7,121 nt of DNA from an uncultured Polymorphobacter sp. (GCA_937871645.1 CALMPZ010000126.1:1-7121); one strand, 5' to 3'; positions 1 to 5,533 are shown, numbered from the stretch's first letter. The notes: generated by a model from the sequence alone, not told the origin. Translations and numbers: made by a program.

Positions 1-679
1 CCTGGTCACCGGCGATCATCAGCCCGGCCTCGTCGCAGACGAGGCAGGAATGTTCGGGGCTGTGACCGCGGCCGGTGACGACGCGCCAGTCGCGGCCGCC
101 GATCTTGAGCACGTCACCGTCCTCGATACGCAGGAAGCCCATCGGCAGCGGCGACACGCCGAGCGAGAAATGCCCCCAGCTATGCTTGGCGAACGCCGCC
201 AGCCGCTCGTCGGGCCAGCCGGCGCGCGTGTAGAATTCGACGACATCGGCGGGCGGCACCGGATGCGTTTCGAGGATCAGCGTCTTCGCCAGCAGATATT
301 CGGTGCGCGCGATTTCGAGCGGGATCTGCCACTTCTTGCACAGCCAGCCCGCCAGCCCGAGGTGGTCGGGGTGATAGTGGGTGACGATGACGCGCTTGAC
401 CGGGCGACCCTTCAGCGGGCCATCGAACGCCGCGCGCCACAGTGCCTTGCCGGCGGTGGTCTGCACGCCGGTATCGACAATCGCCCAGCCATCGCCGTCG
501 TCGAGCACCCACAGGTTGATATGATCGAGCGCGAACGGAATCGGCATGCGCAGCCAGAATACGCCGGGCGCCACTTCGAGCAGATTGCCGCCTTCGGGGA
601 CATGGCGCCCGAACGGGTAGTGCAGGCCGCGCAGGTCATCGGGTTCGATGGGCGCGCTGGCGAGGCTGACGTCGGACAT
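1..679 (-). CDS. MBL-fold metallo-hydrolase, C-terminus cut by window edge
   Basis: This is a metallo-beta-lactamase-fold hydrolase, read from ATG at 679 down to the left edge. The open frame gives 226 residues with no stop, so the C-terminal part is missing. The zinc motif is visible: THYHPDHLG at residues 100-108 gives ligands H101, H103, D105 and H106. A third-histidine segment, GRGHSPEH, follows at 203-210 (H206), and the metal-bridging aspartate lies in AGDQ (D225). The start is supported by a GGAGAA ribosome binding site about 6 bases upstream. The substrate cannot be read from sequence; the superfamily includes thioesterases, glyoxalase II and lactonases. An operator-like palindrome 33 bases upstream resembles the one before the acyl-CoA dehydrogenase operon, so a role in acyl-CoA or thioester metabolism is a reasonable inference. 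The fold is certain, the role is not. Confidence 0.93.
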   Translation of the reverse strand, partial: MSDVSLASAPIEPDDLRGLHYPFGRHVPEGGNLLEVAPGVFWLRMPIPFALDHINLWVLDDGDGWAIVDTGVQTTAGKALWRAAFDGPLKGRPVKRVIVTHYHPDHLGLAGWLCKKWQIPLEIARTEYLLAKTLILETHPVPPADVVEFYTRAGWPDERLAAFAKHSWGHFSLGVSPLPMGFLRIEDGDVLKIGGRDWRVVTGRGHSPEHSCLVCDEAGLMIAGDQ

Positions 680-703
680 GCAGGCTTCTCCGGTTTCGGA
701 GCG

Positions 704-732
704 ACCTTAGGTTGACGTTTACGTGAAGTCGA
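704..732 (-). promoter_or_regulatory. Putative promoter of the MBL hydrolase with embedded operator
   Basis: On the minus strand a -35-like TCGACT (732-727) and a -10-like TAAGGT (709-704) are separated by 17 bases. The spacer holds most of a 16-bp near-palindrome at 712-727, TTGACGTTTACGTGAA on the plus strand. Its core, ACGT-TT-ACGT, is flanked by TT and AA. An operator inside the -35/-10 spacer is typical of MerR-family regulators. The hexamers match the consensus poorly, as expected for an activator-dependent promoter. The similar box at 2999-3014 strengthens the call. The regulator is not in this window. Confidence 0.5.
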
Positions 733-754
733 GGGGGGAGAAGTGCAGGCAGGG

Positions 755-804
755 GCGCGGGCAAAGCCCGCGCGTCGGACGGGTTCGGGCGGTTAGTCCG
801 CCCG
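755..804. repeat. Two GC-rich hairpins between trcR and the MBL hydrolase
   Basis: The 213-base gap 680-892 holds two strong perfect hairpins. The first is GCGCGGGC-AAA-GCCCGCGC (755-773; 8-bp stem, 3-base loop). The second is CGGGCGG-TTAGT-CCGCCCG (786-804; 7-bp stem, 5-base loop). Neither has a T-run on either strand. They may end trcR transcription, form an extragenic palindromic repeat, or be processed from a short transcript. The stretch just before the first hairpin (GTGCAGG at 744-750) recalls the arm of the repeat at 5491-5523, so a decayed copy of that family is possible. Confidence 0.5.
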
Positions 805-841
805 CCCCGCCGGCCGGCCTTGCGCGAGTCCGCGCCCAAGT

Positions 842-892
842 CGAAAATCGCGAAGGGCAATTTTCGCCTTAGGCGCTGGCCGCGCTAGCGGC
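842..892 (-). terminator. Weak hairpins just downstream of trcR
   Basis: Directly after the trcR stop codon, on the minus strand, is a 5-bp stem GCCGC-TAGC-GCGGC (892-879). It is followed by CGAAAAT/ATTTTCG (866-860 paired with 848-842) around an 11-base loop. Both could help end or protect the trcR message. Neither is a canonical intrinsic terminator, because no clear T-tract follows. Confidence 0.3.
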
Positions 893-1585
893 TTAGCGGC
901 GGAAAAGCGCATCACCCTGCTGCTGCGCCGTACCCAACTCCGTCGGCGGCGCACCATGTTCGGCGATATGCGCCGCAGCGACGCGTTCGGCCTGCAGCTG
1001 TTCGATCAGCTGCGCACGCTCGCCGGCGATCTTGCCGTCGTCGGGGCTGGCGACGATGCCGGCCTTCTTCGCCGCCGCTGCGACCAGCGCATCGAGCTCG
1101 CGCTGTGCGCACAGGCCGAGCGTGACGGGATCCTTGGGCTGGATGTTGGCGATGTTCCAGTGGCTCTTGTCGCGGATCGTCGCGATCGTCGACTTGGTGG
1201 TGCCGATGATGCGCGAAATCTGGCCGTCGGTGATTTCGGGGTGGTTGCGGATGATCCACGCGATGCCGTCGGGCTTGTCCTGGCGCTTGCTGACCGGCGT
1301 GTAGCGCGGGCCCTTGGTGCGGCGCTCCTGCTCAGGCTGCTTCTCCAGACGCAGGCGCGCGTCGGGGTCGGCGGCGCAGCGGTCGATTTCGGCCTGCGTC
1401 AGTTCGTTGGCGCGGATCGGGTCGCGGCCCGACAGCTTGGTCGCGGCGGTGTCGTCGGCAATCGCCTGGATTTCGAGGATGTGCAGACCGCAGAAAGCAG
1501 CAATCTGTTCGAAGGTCAGCGCCGAGTTATCGACCAGCCAGGCGGCGGTCGCGTGCGGCATCAGCGGCGTAAGTTGAGCGGACAT
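893..1585 (-). CDS. trcR: Cell-cycle transcriptional regulator TrcR (DUF1013 family)
   Basis: This 230-residue protein matches in length and content the DUF1013 family, annotated in alphaproteobacteria as the cell-cycle transcriptional regulator TrcR. Two helix-turn-helix-like segments can be seen. One lies near residues 12-45 (TFEQIAAFCGLHILEIQAI region). The stronger one is at 105-143, where DGQISRIIGTTKSTIATI is followed by RDKSHWN. A charged linker (residues 76-105) joins them. A helical, Ala/Glu/Gln-rich tail (160-205) could be a coiled coil. The family is nearly restricted to alphaproteobacteria and is thought to act with RNA polymerase on cell-cycle genes; that is family knowledge, not visible here. 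The start ATG has an AAGG about 9 bases upstream. The upstream gap carries its own promoter-like pair, so it is probably transcribed apart from the quinone oxidoreductase. The family call is firm, the mechanism much less so. Confidence 0.93.
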   Translation of the reverse strand: MSAQLTPLMPHATAAWLVDNSALTFEQIAAFCGLHILEIQAIADDTAATKLSGRDPIRANELTQAEIDRCAADPDARLRLEKQPEQERRTKGPRYTPVSKRQDKPDGIAWIIRNHPEITDGQISRIIGTTKSTIATIRDKSHWNIANIQPKDPVTLGLCAQRELDALVAAAAKKAGIVASPDDGKIAGERAQLIEQLQAERVAAAHIAEHGAPPTELGTAQQQGDALFRR

Positions 1586-1610
1586 TTTCGGTAACCTTGG
1601 GTTTCAGACA

Positions 1611-1639
1611 TAGAAAGAGCCGCCCCGGTCGGGACGGCT
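1611..1639 (-). terminator. Strong hairpin with CTTTCT tail between QOR and trcR
   Basis: On the minus strand, AGCCGTCCC (1639-1631), loop GACC and GGGGCGGCT (1626-1618) form a 9-bp stem with one G-U pair. CTTTCT follows. This is the best intrinsic-terminator candidate in the window and lies 50 bases past the quinone oxidoreductase stop. If the promoter at 1650-1678 is real, however, the hairpin falls inside the trcR leader, a few bases from its 5' end. It would then be an mRNA-stabilising or attenuating structure instead. Confidence 0.5.
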
Positions 1640-1649
1640 GTGCTGCTGC

Positions 1650-1678
1650 AATGTAGGCCGATTGCGAACGCCAATCAA
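1650..1678 (-). promoter_or_regulatory. Putative sigma-70-type promoter of trcR
   Basis: On the minus strand, TTGATT (1678-1673) and TACATT (1655-1650) are separated by exactly 17 bases. Each hexamer matches the consensus at 4 of 6 positions. Transcription would start near 1643, giving a leader of about 58 bases for trcR. The pair lies in the only non-coding DNA upstream of trcR. Confidence 0.45.
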
Positions 1679-1688
1679 GCGCCGCAGC

Positions 1689-2690
1689 TTAATCCATGCT
1701 CAACACGATCTTGCCGACATGCGTCCCGGCTTCCATGCGGCGGTGCGCGTCGGCGGCCTGCGCCAGCGGCAGAACGCAATCGGTCACGGCGCGCAGCCGC
1801 GTCTGCGCAAACAGCGGCCAGACCTTGGCCTCGAGCTCGGCCGCCACCGCCGCCTTGAACGCCACCGGGCGCGGCCGCAGCATCGAGCCGGTAATCACCA
1901 GCCGCTTGCGCATCACCGCGGTGAAATCGACTTCGGCGCGCGGCCCGCGCTGGAAAGCGATCGAGACATGGCGCCCGTCATCGGCGAGACTGGCGATGTT
2001 CTTCGGGATATAGTCGCCGCCGACCATGTCGAGCACGATATCGACGCCGCGCTTGGCCGTAAGCGCCGCCACTTCGGCAGCAAAATCCTGGGTCTTGTAG
2101 TTGATCGCATGGTCGGTGCCGAGCGCCAGCGCCGATGCGCATTTGTCATCGCTGCCCGCCGTCACGATGACCGTCAGCCCGAATGCCTTGGCGAGCAGGA
2201 TCGCCGTGACGCCGATGCCCGAGGTGCCGCCGTGGACCAGCACGCTCTCGCCGGCCTTCGCCGCGCCGCGCTGGAACAGGTTCGACCAGACGGTGAAATA
2301 AGTTTCGGGCAGCCCCGCAGCATCGGCAAAGCTCAATCCCGCCGGCACCGGCAGGCACTGGCCGCCGGGCGCGACGCAATATTGCGCATAGCCGCCGCCT
2401 GCGACCAGCGCGCAGACCTTGTCGTCGACCTGCCAGCGCGGCGTATCCGCACCCACCGCAACGATCTCGCCGGCAATTTCCAGACCCATGATCGTCGGCG
2501 TTCCCGGCGGCATCGGATACAGCCCGAGCCGCTGCAGCACGTCGGGGCGATTGACGCCGGCGGCAGCAACACGCACCAGCACCTCGCCCGGCCCCGGCTG
2601 CGGTACCAGTCGCGTGACCGGCACCAGCACCTCGGGGCCACCGGCTGCGGCGGGATCAATGGCGGTCATTGTATCAGGGATGTTGGTCAT
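1689..2690 (-). CDS. NAD(P)H:quinone oxidoreductase, PIG3 type, zinc-free MDR superfamily
   Basis: This 333-residue protein is a medium-chain dehydrogenase/reductase of the quinone oxidoreductase branch, closest to the PIG3 type. The N-terminal GroES-like domain carries the family signature AAGVNRPDVLQRLGLYP (residues 43-59) and GLEIAGEIVAVG (69-80). The Rossmann domain has the nucleotide-binding turn VLVHGGTSGIG (150-160). No structural-zinc cysteine cluster is seen, as expected for this branch. Members use NAD(P)H to reduce quinones or activated double bonds; the substrate here is unknown. I chose ATG 2690 (MTNIPDTMTAIDP). ATG 2669 (MTAIDP) is also possible, since neither start has a clear Shine-Dalgarno sequence. 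The open frame continues upstream into the antisense of the DUF1192 gene, but that extension does not look like protein. The gene is divergent from DUF1192 across 46 bp. Confidence 0.92.
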   Translation of the reverse strand: MTNIPDTMTAIDPAAAGGPEVLVPVTRLVPQPGPGEVLVRVAAAGVNRPDVLQRLGLYPMPPGTPTIMGLEIAGEIVAVGADTPRWQVDDKVCALVAGGGYAQYCVAPGGQCLPVPAGLSFADAAGLPETYFTVWSNLFQRGAAKAGESVLVHGGTSGIGVTAILLAKAFGLTVIVTAGSDDKCASALALGTDHAINYKTQDFAAEVAALTAKRGVDIVLDMVGGDYIPKNIASLADDGRHVSIAFQRGPRAEVDFTAVMRKRLVITGSMLRPRPVAFKAAVAAELEAKVWPLFAQTRLRAVTDCVLPLAQAADAHRRMEAGTHVGKIVLSMD

Positions 2691-2697
2691 GGCGCTG

Positions 2698-2729
2698 ATA
2701 TTGACTCTGCCGCCGCCAAGGTCAAATCT
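2698..2729. promoter_or_regulatory. Overlapping divergent promoters for QOR and the DUF1192 gene
   Basis: The 46-bp gap contains TTGAC and GTCAA as inverted partners. On the minus strand TTGACC (2725-2720), 16 bases, then CAATAT (2703-2698) places a start site at or next to ATG 2690. On the plus strand TTGACT (2701-2706), 17 bases, then AAATCT (2724-2729) does the same for ATG 2737. Each -35 overlaps the other promoter's -10, and each -10 lies exactly 7 bases before its start codon. Leaderless messages are therefore likely. The -10 matches are modest. Confidence 0.45.
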
Positions 2730-2736
2730 CGGGGTC

Positions 2737-2937
2737 ATGGACATCGACGATCTCGAACCACGCAAGCGCGATGACGCGCTCGCTGCGTTGATGCGGCAGG
2801 ATCTCGATCCGCTGTCGGTGGCCGAGCTTGACGAGCGCGTCGAGCGACTCGAAGCCGAAATCGCCCGCACCAAGGCCAAGCGCGACGCCGCGAGCAAGTT
2901 CCGCAGCGCAGCGGACGACCTGTTCCGTCGCAAGTGA
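2737..2937 (+). CDS. DUF1192 family small protein
   Basis: This 66-residue protein is of the DUF1192 family, a small alphaproteobacterial family of about 60 residues with no established function. The N-terminal half is acidic and basic by turns (MDIDDLEPRKRDD), followed by the family-like segment LDPLSVAELDERVERLEAEI (residues 23-42). The region from 29 to about 50 has leucine/isoleucine/valine spacing that fits a short coiled coil, and the tail is basic (FRRK). There is no signal peptide or membrane segment, so a cytoplasmic protein that binds a partner is likely. ATG 2737 has a short G-rich stretch (CGGGG) only 2 bases upstream, closer than normal, and may be read from a leaderless message. 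It is divergent from the quinone oxidoreductase. Its stop is followed by a hairpin before the dehydrogenase operon. Confidence 0.88.
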   Translation: MDIDDLEPRKRDDALAALMRQDLDPLSVAELDERVERLEAEIARTKAKRDAASKFRSAADDLFRRK

Positions 2938-2941
2938 CGCT

Positions 2942-2970
2942 TTCCGCCTCCCGCAGTCGGGAGAGTGGAA
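2942..2970 (+). terminator. Hairpin downstream of the DUF1192 gene
   Basis: CTCCCG (2948-2953), loop CAGT and CGGGAG (2958-2963) form a perfect 6-bp stem. After a small internal loop, TTCC (2942-2945) and GGAA (2967-2970) can extend it. The hairpin starts within 5 bases of the stop codon and precedes the next operon's promoter, so it probably separates the two units. No T-run follows. Confidence 0.4.
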
Positions 2971-2988
2971 GTTGCGACAACAAGCCCC

Positions 2989-3016
2989 TTGCACTTGCTT
3001 TACGTTAACGTAAGGT
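2989..3016 (+). promoter_or_regulatory. Operator and putative promoter of the acyl-CoA dehydrogenase operon
   Basis: TTACGTTAACGTAA (3000-3013) is a perfect 14-bp palindrome with an ACGT-TA-ACGT core. It lies 34 bases before the first dehydrogenase start. A -35-like TTGCAC (2989-2994) and a TAAGGT (3011-3016) with 16-bp spacing bracket it. TAAGGT also serves as the -10 candidate of the MBL promoter. In a 16-bp frame (2999-3014) the box matches the MBL box (712-727) at 12 positions. From memory, MerR-family LiuR operators in proteobacterial branched-chain and fatty-acid catabolism look like this. The palindrome is certain; the regulator's identity is inference. Confidence 0.6.
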
Positions 3017-3034
3017 AGCCCCAAACCAAGCCTT

Positions 3035-3039
3035 GGGGA
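3035..3039 (+). promoter_or_regulatory. Ribosome binding site that fixes the first dehydrogenase start
   Basis: GGGGA ends 8 bases before ATG 3048, the normal spacing. It argues against the in-frame TTG at 3033, which would put the site inside the coding region. An out-of-frame ATG at 3040 directly abuts it and opens a three-codon frame whose stop (TGA 3049-3051) overlaps the true start. Confidence 0.7.
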
Positions 3040-3047
3040 ATGACACC

Positions 3048-4142
3048 ATGAACTTCGACTTTTCCGACGACGCCAAAACCATGCGCGAATCGGCGCGCAA
3101 GTTTCTCGATGCCAACGCCGGCGCGGCCATCGCGCGCAAGTCGATGAACGGCACCGCCACCTATGACGCCGATTTGTGGAAGGCCGTCATCGACCTCGGC
3201 TGGACCGCAGCGCGCGTGCCGGAAGAATTCGGCGGCGTCGGGCTGACGGCCGAAGAATCCTGCGTGCTCGCCGAAGAAGCCGGTCGCAGCCTCGCCCCCA
3301 TCCCGCTGACCTCGGTCCTCGCCGCCACCGAAGCGCTGCTGCGCGCCGGCAGCAAGGAACAGCAGGCCCGCTGGCTGCCCGGCATCGCCGAAGGCAAGGT
3401 CATCGCCTGCGTCGGCTGGGGCGAAGGCAATGCCGCTTCGCCCTCGACCGCCGCACTCACCGTCAAGGACGGCAAGGCCAGCGGCGTCAAGCTGCCGATC
3501 GCCGACCTGCTCGGCGCCCAGCTCGCCATCATCACCGCCAATGGCCCCAAGGGCGTGCAGCTTTATCTGGTCGATCTCGGCGGTGCCGGGGTCAAGACCG
3601 AGCTCGTCGAAACGCTCGACCTGGTGCGCCGTTCGGGCAAGCTGACGCTCGACAACGCCGCCGTCGAAGCGCTCGGCGATGCCGACGCCTATCAGGACTG
3701 GCTCGACCGCGCCGCCATCCTCGCGGCTTTCGAAGCGCTCGGCACCACCGCCGCGTCGATGGACATGACCGTCGCCTATGCCAAGGACCGCGTCGCCTTC
3801 GGGCAGCGCATCGGCCGCTATCAGGGCGTCAAGCACAAGTGCGCCGACATGTATATCAAGCTCGAACTGGCGCGCGCGCACGCGCTGCACGGCGCCTGGG
3901 CGATGGGTGCCGACGCCGGCGAACTGCGACAGGCTGCGTCAGCAGCGCGCGTTGCCAGCCTCGACGCCTTGAGCTTTACTGCAGAAGAGACGGTGCAGCT
4001 CCACGGCGGCATCGGCTTCACGTGGGAGAGCGACTGCCAATTCTACTACCGCCGCAACCGCCAGCTCGCTTCGGCACTCGGCAGCAGCGCGTGGTGGGCC
4101 GACCGGCTGGTGCGCGCGCTCGAACGCCGCAACGCAGCTTAA
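3048..4142 (+). CDS. Acyl-CoA dehydrogenase subunit, FAD-dinucleotide-site half
   Basis: This 364-residue protein belongs to the acyl-CoA dehydrogenase family, which oxidises acyl-CoA to the trans-2-enoyl form with FAD. The helical N-terminal domain (1 to about 115) includes VPEEFGGVGLTAEE (57-70). The central beta domain (about 116-205) is degenerate: IACVGWGEGNAA (119-130) replaces the usual flavin-contacting TEPxxGSD segment. The C-terminal domain is well kept: YAKDRVAFGQRIGRYQGVKH (244-263), which normally contacts the FAD pyrophosphate, and QLHGGIGFTWE (317-327). The usual YEGT catalytic glutamate segment after RNR is absent, and the chain ends in an Arg-rich helix. The pattern fits one subunit of a heteromeric (alpha2-beta2) dehydrogenase, completed by the next gene 24 bases downstream. 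The start is set by GGGGA 8 bases upstream. The substrate is unknown; long-chain, branched or sterol-like acyl-CoA is possible. Confidence 0.92.
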   Translation: MNFDFSDDAKTMRESARKFLDANAGAAIARKSMNGTATYDADLWKAVIDLGWTAARVPEEFGGVGLTAEESCVLAEEAGRSLAPIPLTSVLAATEALLRAGSKEQQARWLPGIAEGKVIACVGWGEGNAASPSTAALTVKDGKASGVKLPIADLLGAQLAIITANGPKGVQLYLVDLGGAGVKTELVETLDLVRRSGKLTLDNAAVEALGDADAYQDWLDRAAILAAFEALGTTAASMDMTVAYAKDRVAFGQRIGRYQGVKHKCADMYIKLELARAHALHGAWAMGADAGELRQAASAARVASLDALSFTAEETVQLHGGIGFTWESDCQFYYRRNRQLASALGSSAWWADRLVRALERRNAA

Positions 4143-4166
4143 GACATTAGAAGAAGGACAAGCATC

Positions 4167-5387
4167 ATGGACTTCAACGATACCGCACCCGAAGCCGAAT
4201 ACCGCGCCAAGGCGCGCGCCTGGCTGGAAGCCAACATCGGCGAATATCGCGAGCCGACCGAATTCGGGCGCGGCCACGCCGATTTCGTCCGCCATTCGAA
4301 GATCTGGCAGAAGAAGAAGTATGACGCCGGCTACACCGGCATCACCTGGCCCAAGTCGATGGGCGGCCAGGGCCTCGGCCCGATGAACTCTATCATCTAC
4401 AACCAGGAAGAAAGCCGCTTCCACGCGCCGACCGGGCTGTATGCCATCGGTCTCGGCATGTGCATCCCGACCGTCTTCTCGCACGGCACGCCCGAGCTCA
4501 TCGAGCGCTATGTCGCCAAGGCGCTGTCGGGCGTCGAAGTCTGGTGCCAGCTGTTTTCCGAACCCATCGCCGGGTCGGATCTCGCCGGCATCCGCACCAA
4601 GGCGGTCAAGGACGGCGACACCTGGACGATCGACGGCCAGAAGGTCTGGACGACCAACGCGCATCTTTCGGACTTCGGCATCATCGTCTGCCGCACCGAT
4701 CCGTCGAAGCCCAAGCACAAGGGCCTGACGATGTTCATCGTCGACATGCACGCGCCGGGCGTCGAAGCGCGTCCGCTCAAGCAGATGTCGGGCGGCGCCG
4801 ACTTCAACGAAGTCTTCTTCACCAACGTCAAGGTTCATGACAGCCACCGCGTCGGCGCCGAAGGCGACGGCTGGAAGGTCGCATTGACGACGCTGATGAA
4901 CGAGCGCCTCGCCGTCGGCGGCAAGCCGAGCCACGCGCCCGGCTACAAGACGCTGATGACGCTCGCCGCCGGCATCCAGACCGACAATGGTCCGGCCATC
5001 GCACAGTCGACGGTCCGTGAACGCATCGCCTCCACCTACATCGCCGACGAAGGCATCAAGCTGACGCAGATGCGCGCGCAGTCGGCGCTGTCGCGCGGTG
5101 AAATGCCCGGACCCGAGCAGTCGATCTCGAAGGTTGTCGTTGCCAAGACGATGCAGGATCTTGCCTCGTTCGCGATGGATCTCAACCAGTCGAGCGGCGT
5201 CGTCACCGACGGCAGCAACCCCGAACTCAACCGTTTGCAGGGCAGCTACATGGCTTCGGCCGGGCTGCGCATCGCCGGTGGTACCGACGAAATCCTGCGC
5301 AACATCATCGCCGAACGCGTGCTCGGCCTGCCCGGCGACATGCGGCCGGACAAGGATACGCCGTATAACGAAATCAAGGCGATGTAA
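4167..5387 (+). CDS. Acyl-CoA dehydrogenase subunit, catalytic half
   Basis: This 406-residue protein is of the acyl-CoA dehydrogenase family and is co-transcribed with the previous gene (24-base gap, AGAAGGA 8 bases before ATG). The N-terminal domain contains GITWPKSMGGQGLGPM (58-73). The middle domain keeps CQLFSEPIAGSDLAG (127-141), the flavin and substrate segment, and DGQKVWTTNA (156-165). E246 in TLMNERLAVGG (243-252) aligns by eye with the catalytic glutamate of isovaleryl-CoA dehydrogenase, which sits in a similar LERL context. At the usual C-terminal catalytic position it has AGGTDEILRN (370-379) with Gly in place of Glu. The RxxFGxxI and GGxG motifs that bind the FAD dinucleotide are missing; the partner has them. 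Together these suggest a heteromer like the mycobacterial ChsE/FadE pairs. A palindromic repeat begins 12 bases after the stop and may end the transcript. The physiological substrate is not readable. Confidence 0.93.
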   Translation: MDFNDTAPEAEYRAKARAWLEANIGEYREPTEFGRGHADFVRHSKIWQKKKYDAGYTGITWPKSMGGQGLGPMNSIIYNQEESRFHAPTGLYAIGLGMCIPTVFSHGTPELIERYVAKALSGVEVWCQLFSEPIAGSDLAGIRTKAVKDGDTWTIDGQKVWTTNAHLSDFGIIVCRTDPSKPKHKGLTMFIVDMHAPGVEARPLKQMSGGADFNEVFFTNVKVHDSHRVGAEGDGWKVALTTLMNERLAVGGKPSHAPGYKTLMTLAAGIQTDNGPAIAQSTVRERIASTYIADEGIKLTQMRAQSALSRGEMPGPEQSISKVVVAKTMQDLASFAMDLNQSSGVVTDGSNPELNRLQGSYMASAGLRIAGGTDEILRNIIAERVLGLPGDMRPDKDTPYNEIKAM

Positions 5388-5399
5388 GGAACGACAAGG

Positions 5400-5523
5400 G
5401 CCTCCGGCGGGCAGGGGCTAGCCCCTGCACCCGGCACTTGGGCGGTGACACAACAACCAGCGCAGATTGGTTGCACCGACCCGAACCAATGGGTGCAGGG
5501 ACAAGTCCCTGCCCGCCGGAGGC
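5400..5523. repeat. 124-bp two-level inverted repeat (REP/BIME-like)
   Basis: Two 33-base arms (5400-5432 and 5491-5523) are inverted copies with 3 mismatches. Each arm is itself palindromic: GCAGGGGCTAGCCCCTGC (5411-5428) is perfect, and GCAGGGACAAGTCCCTGC (5495-5512) has an 8-bp stem around AA. Two of the three arm differences are at paired positions (G-C against A-T), so the inner stem is preserved. The 58-base spacer holds another hairpin, ATTGGTT (5466-5472) with AACCAAT (5484-5490). The element fills the gap between the dehydrogenase operon and the esterase and encodes no gene. It looks like a dispersed extragenic palindrome pair, as mobilised in other bacteria by RAYT transposases. It may also act as a bidirectional terminator or mRNA 3'-end protector. 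Confidence 0.85.
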
Positions 5524-5533
5524 TCTAAAATCT

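Noticed and set aside
50..715. 221-codon open frame on the plus strand over the MBL gene
   Set aside because: It is antisense to a clear zinc-hydrolase frame and its product is Arg/His-rich and unlike any family; a by-product of high G+C.
956..1594. 212-codon open frame antisense to trcR
   Set aside because: The minus-strand frame gives a recognisable DUF1013 protein; the plus-strand frame has low-complexity Arg/Asp/Gly content.
1662..2774. 370-codon open frame antisense to the quinone oxidoreductase
   Set aside because: The opposite strand encodes a complete MDR protein with Rossmann motif; this frame is Arg/His-rich with no domain.
2691..2933. N-terminal extension of the quinone oxidoreductase to 2933
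   Set aside because: The extension is the antisense of DUF1192, is Ser/Arg-rich, and is absent from the family as I know it.
3033..3047. TTG start five codons upstream for the first dehydrogenase
   Set aside because: It would place the GGGGA ribosome site inside the gene and has no site of its own; ATG 3048 fits the family N-terminus.
3000..3890. 296-codon minus-strand frame over the first dehydrogenase
   Set aside because: Composition is the usual antisense shadow (Gly/Asp/Val-rich) and it would run through the operator region.
3939..4934. 331-codon minus-strand frame over both dehydrogenases
   Set aside because: It crosses two genes with firm family motifs and shows no domain of its own.
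5400..5523. Insertion sequence or CRISPR unit
   Set aside because: There is no transposase frame, only two inverted arms, and no regular direct repeats or spacers.
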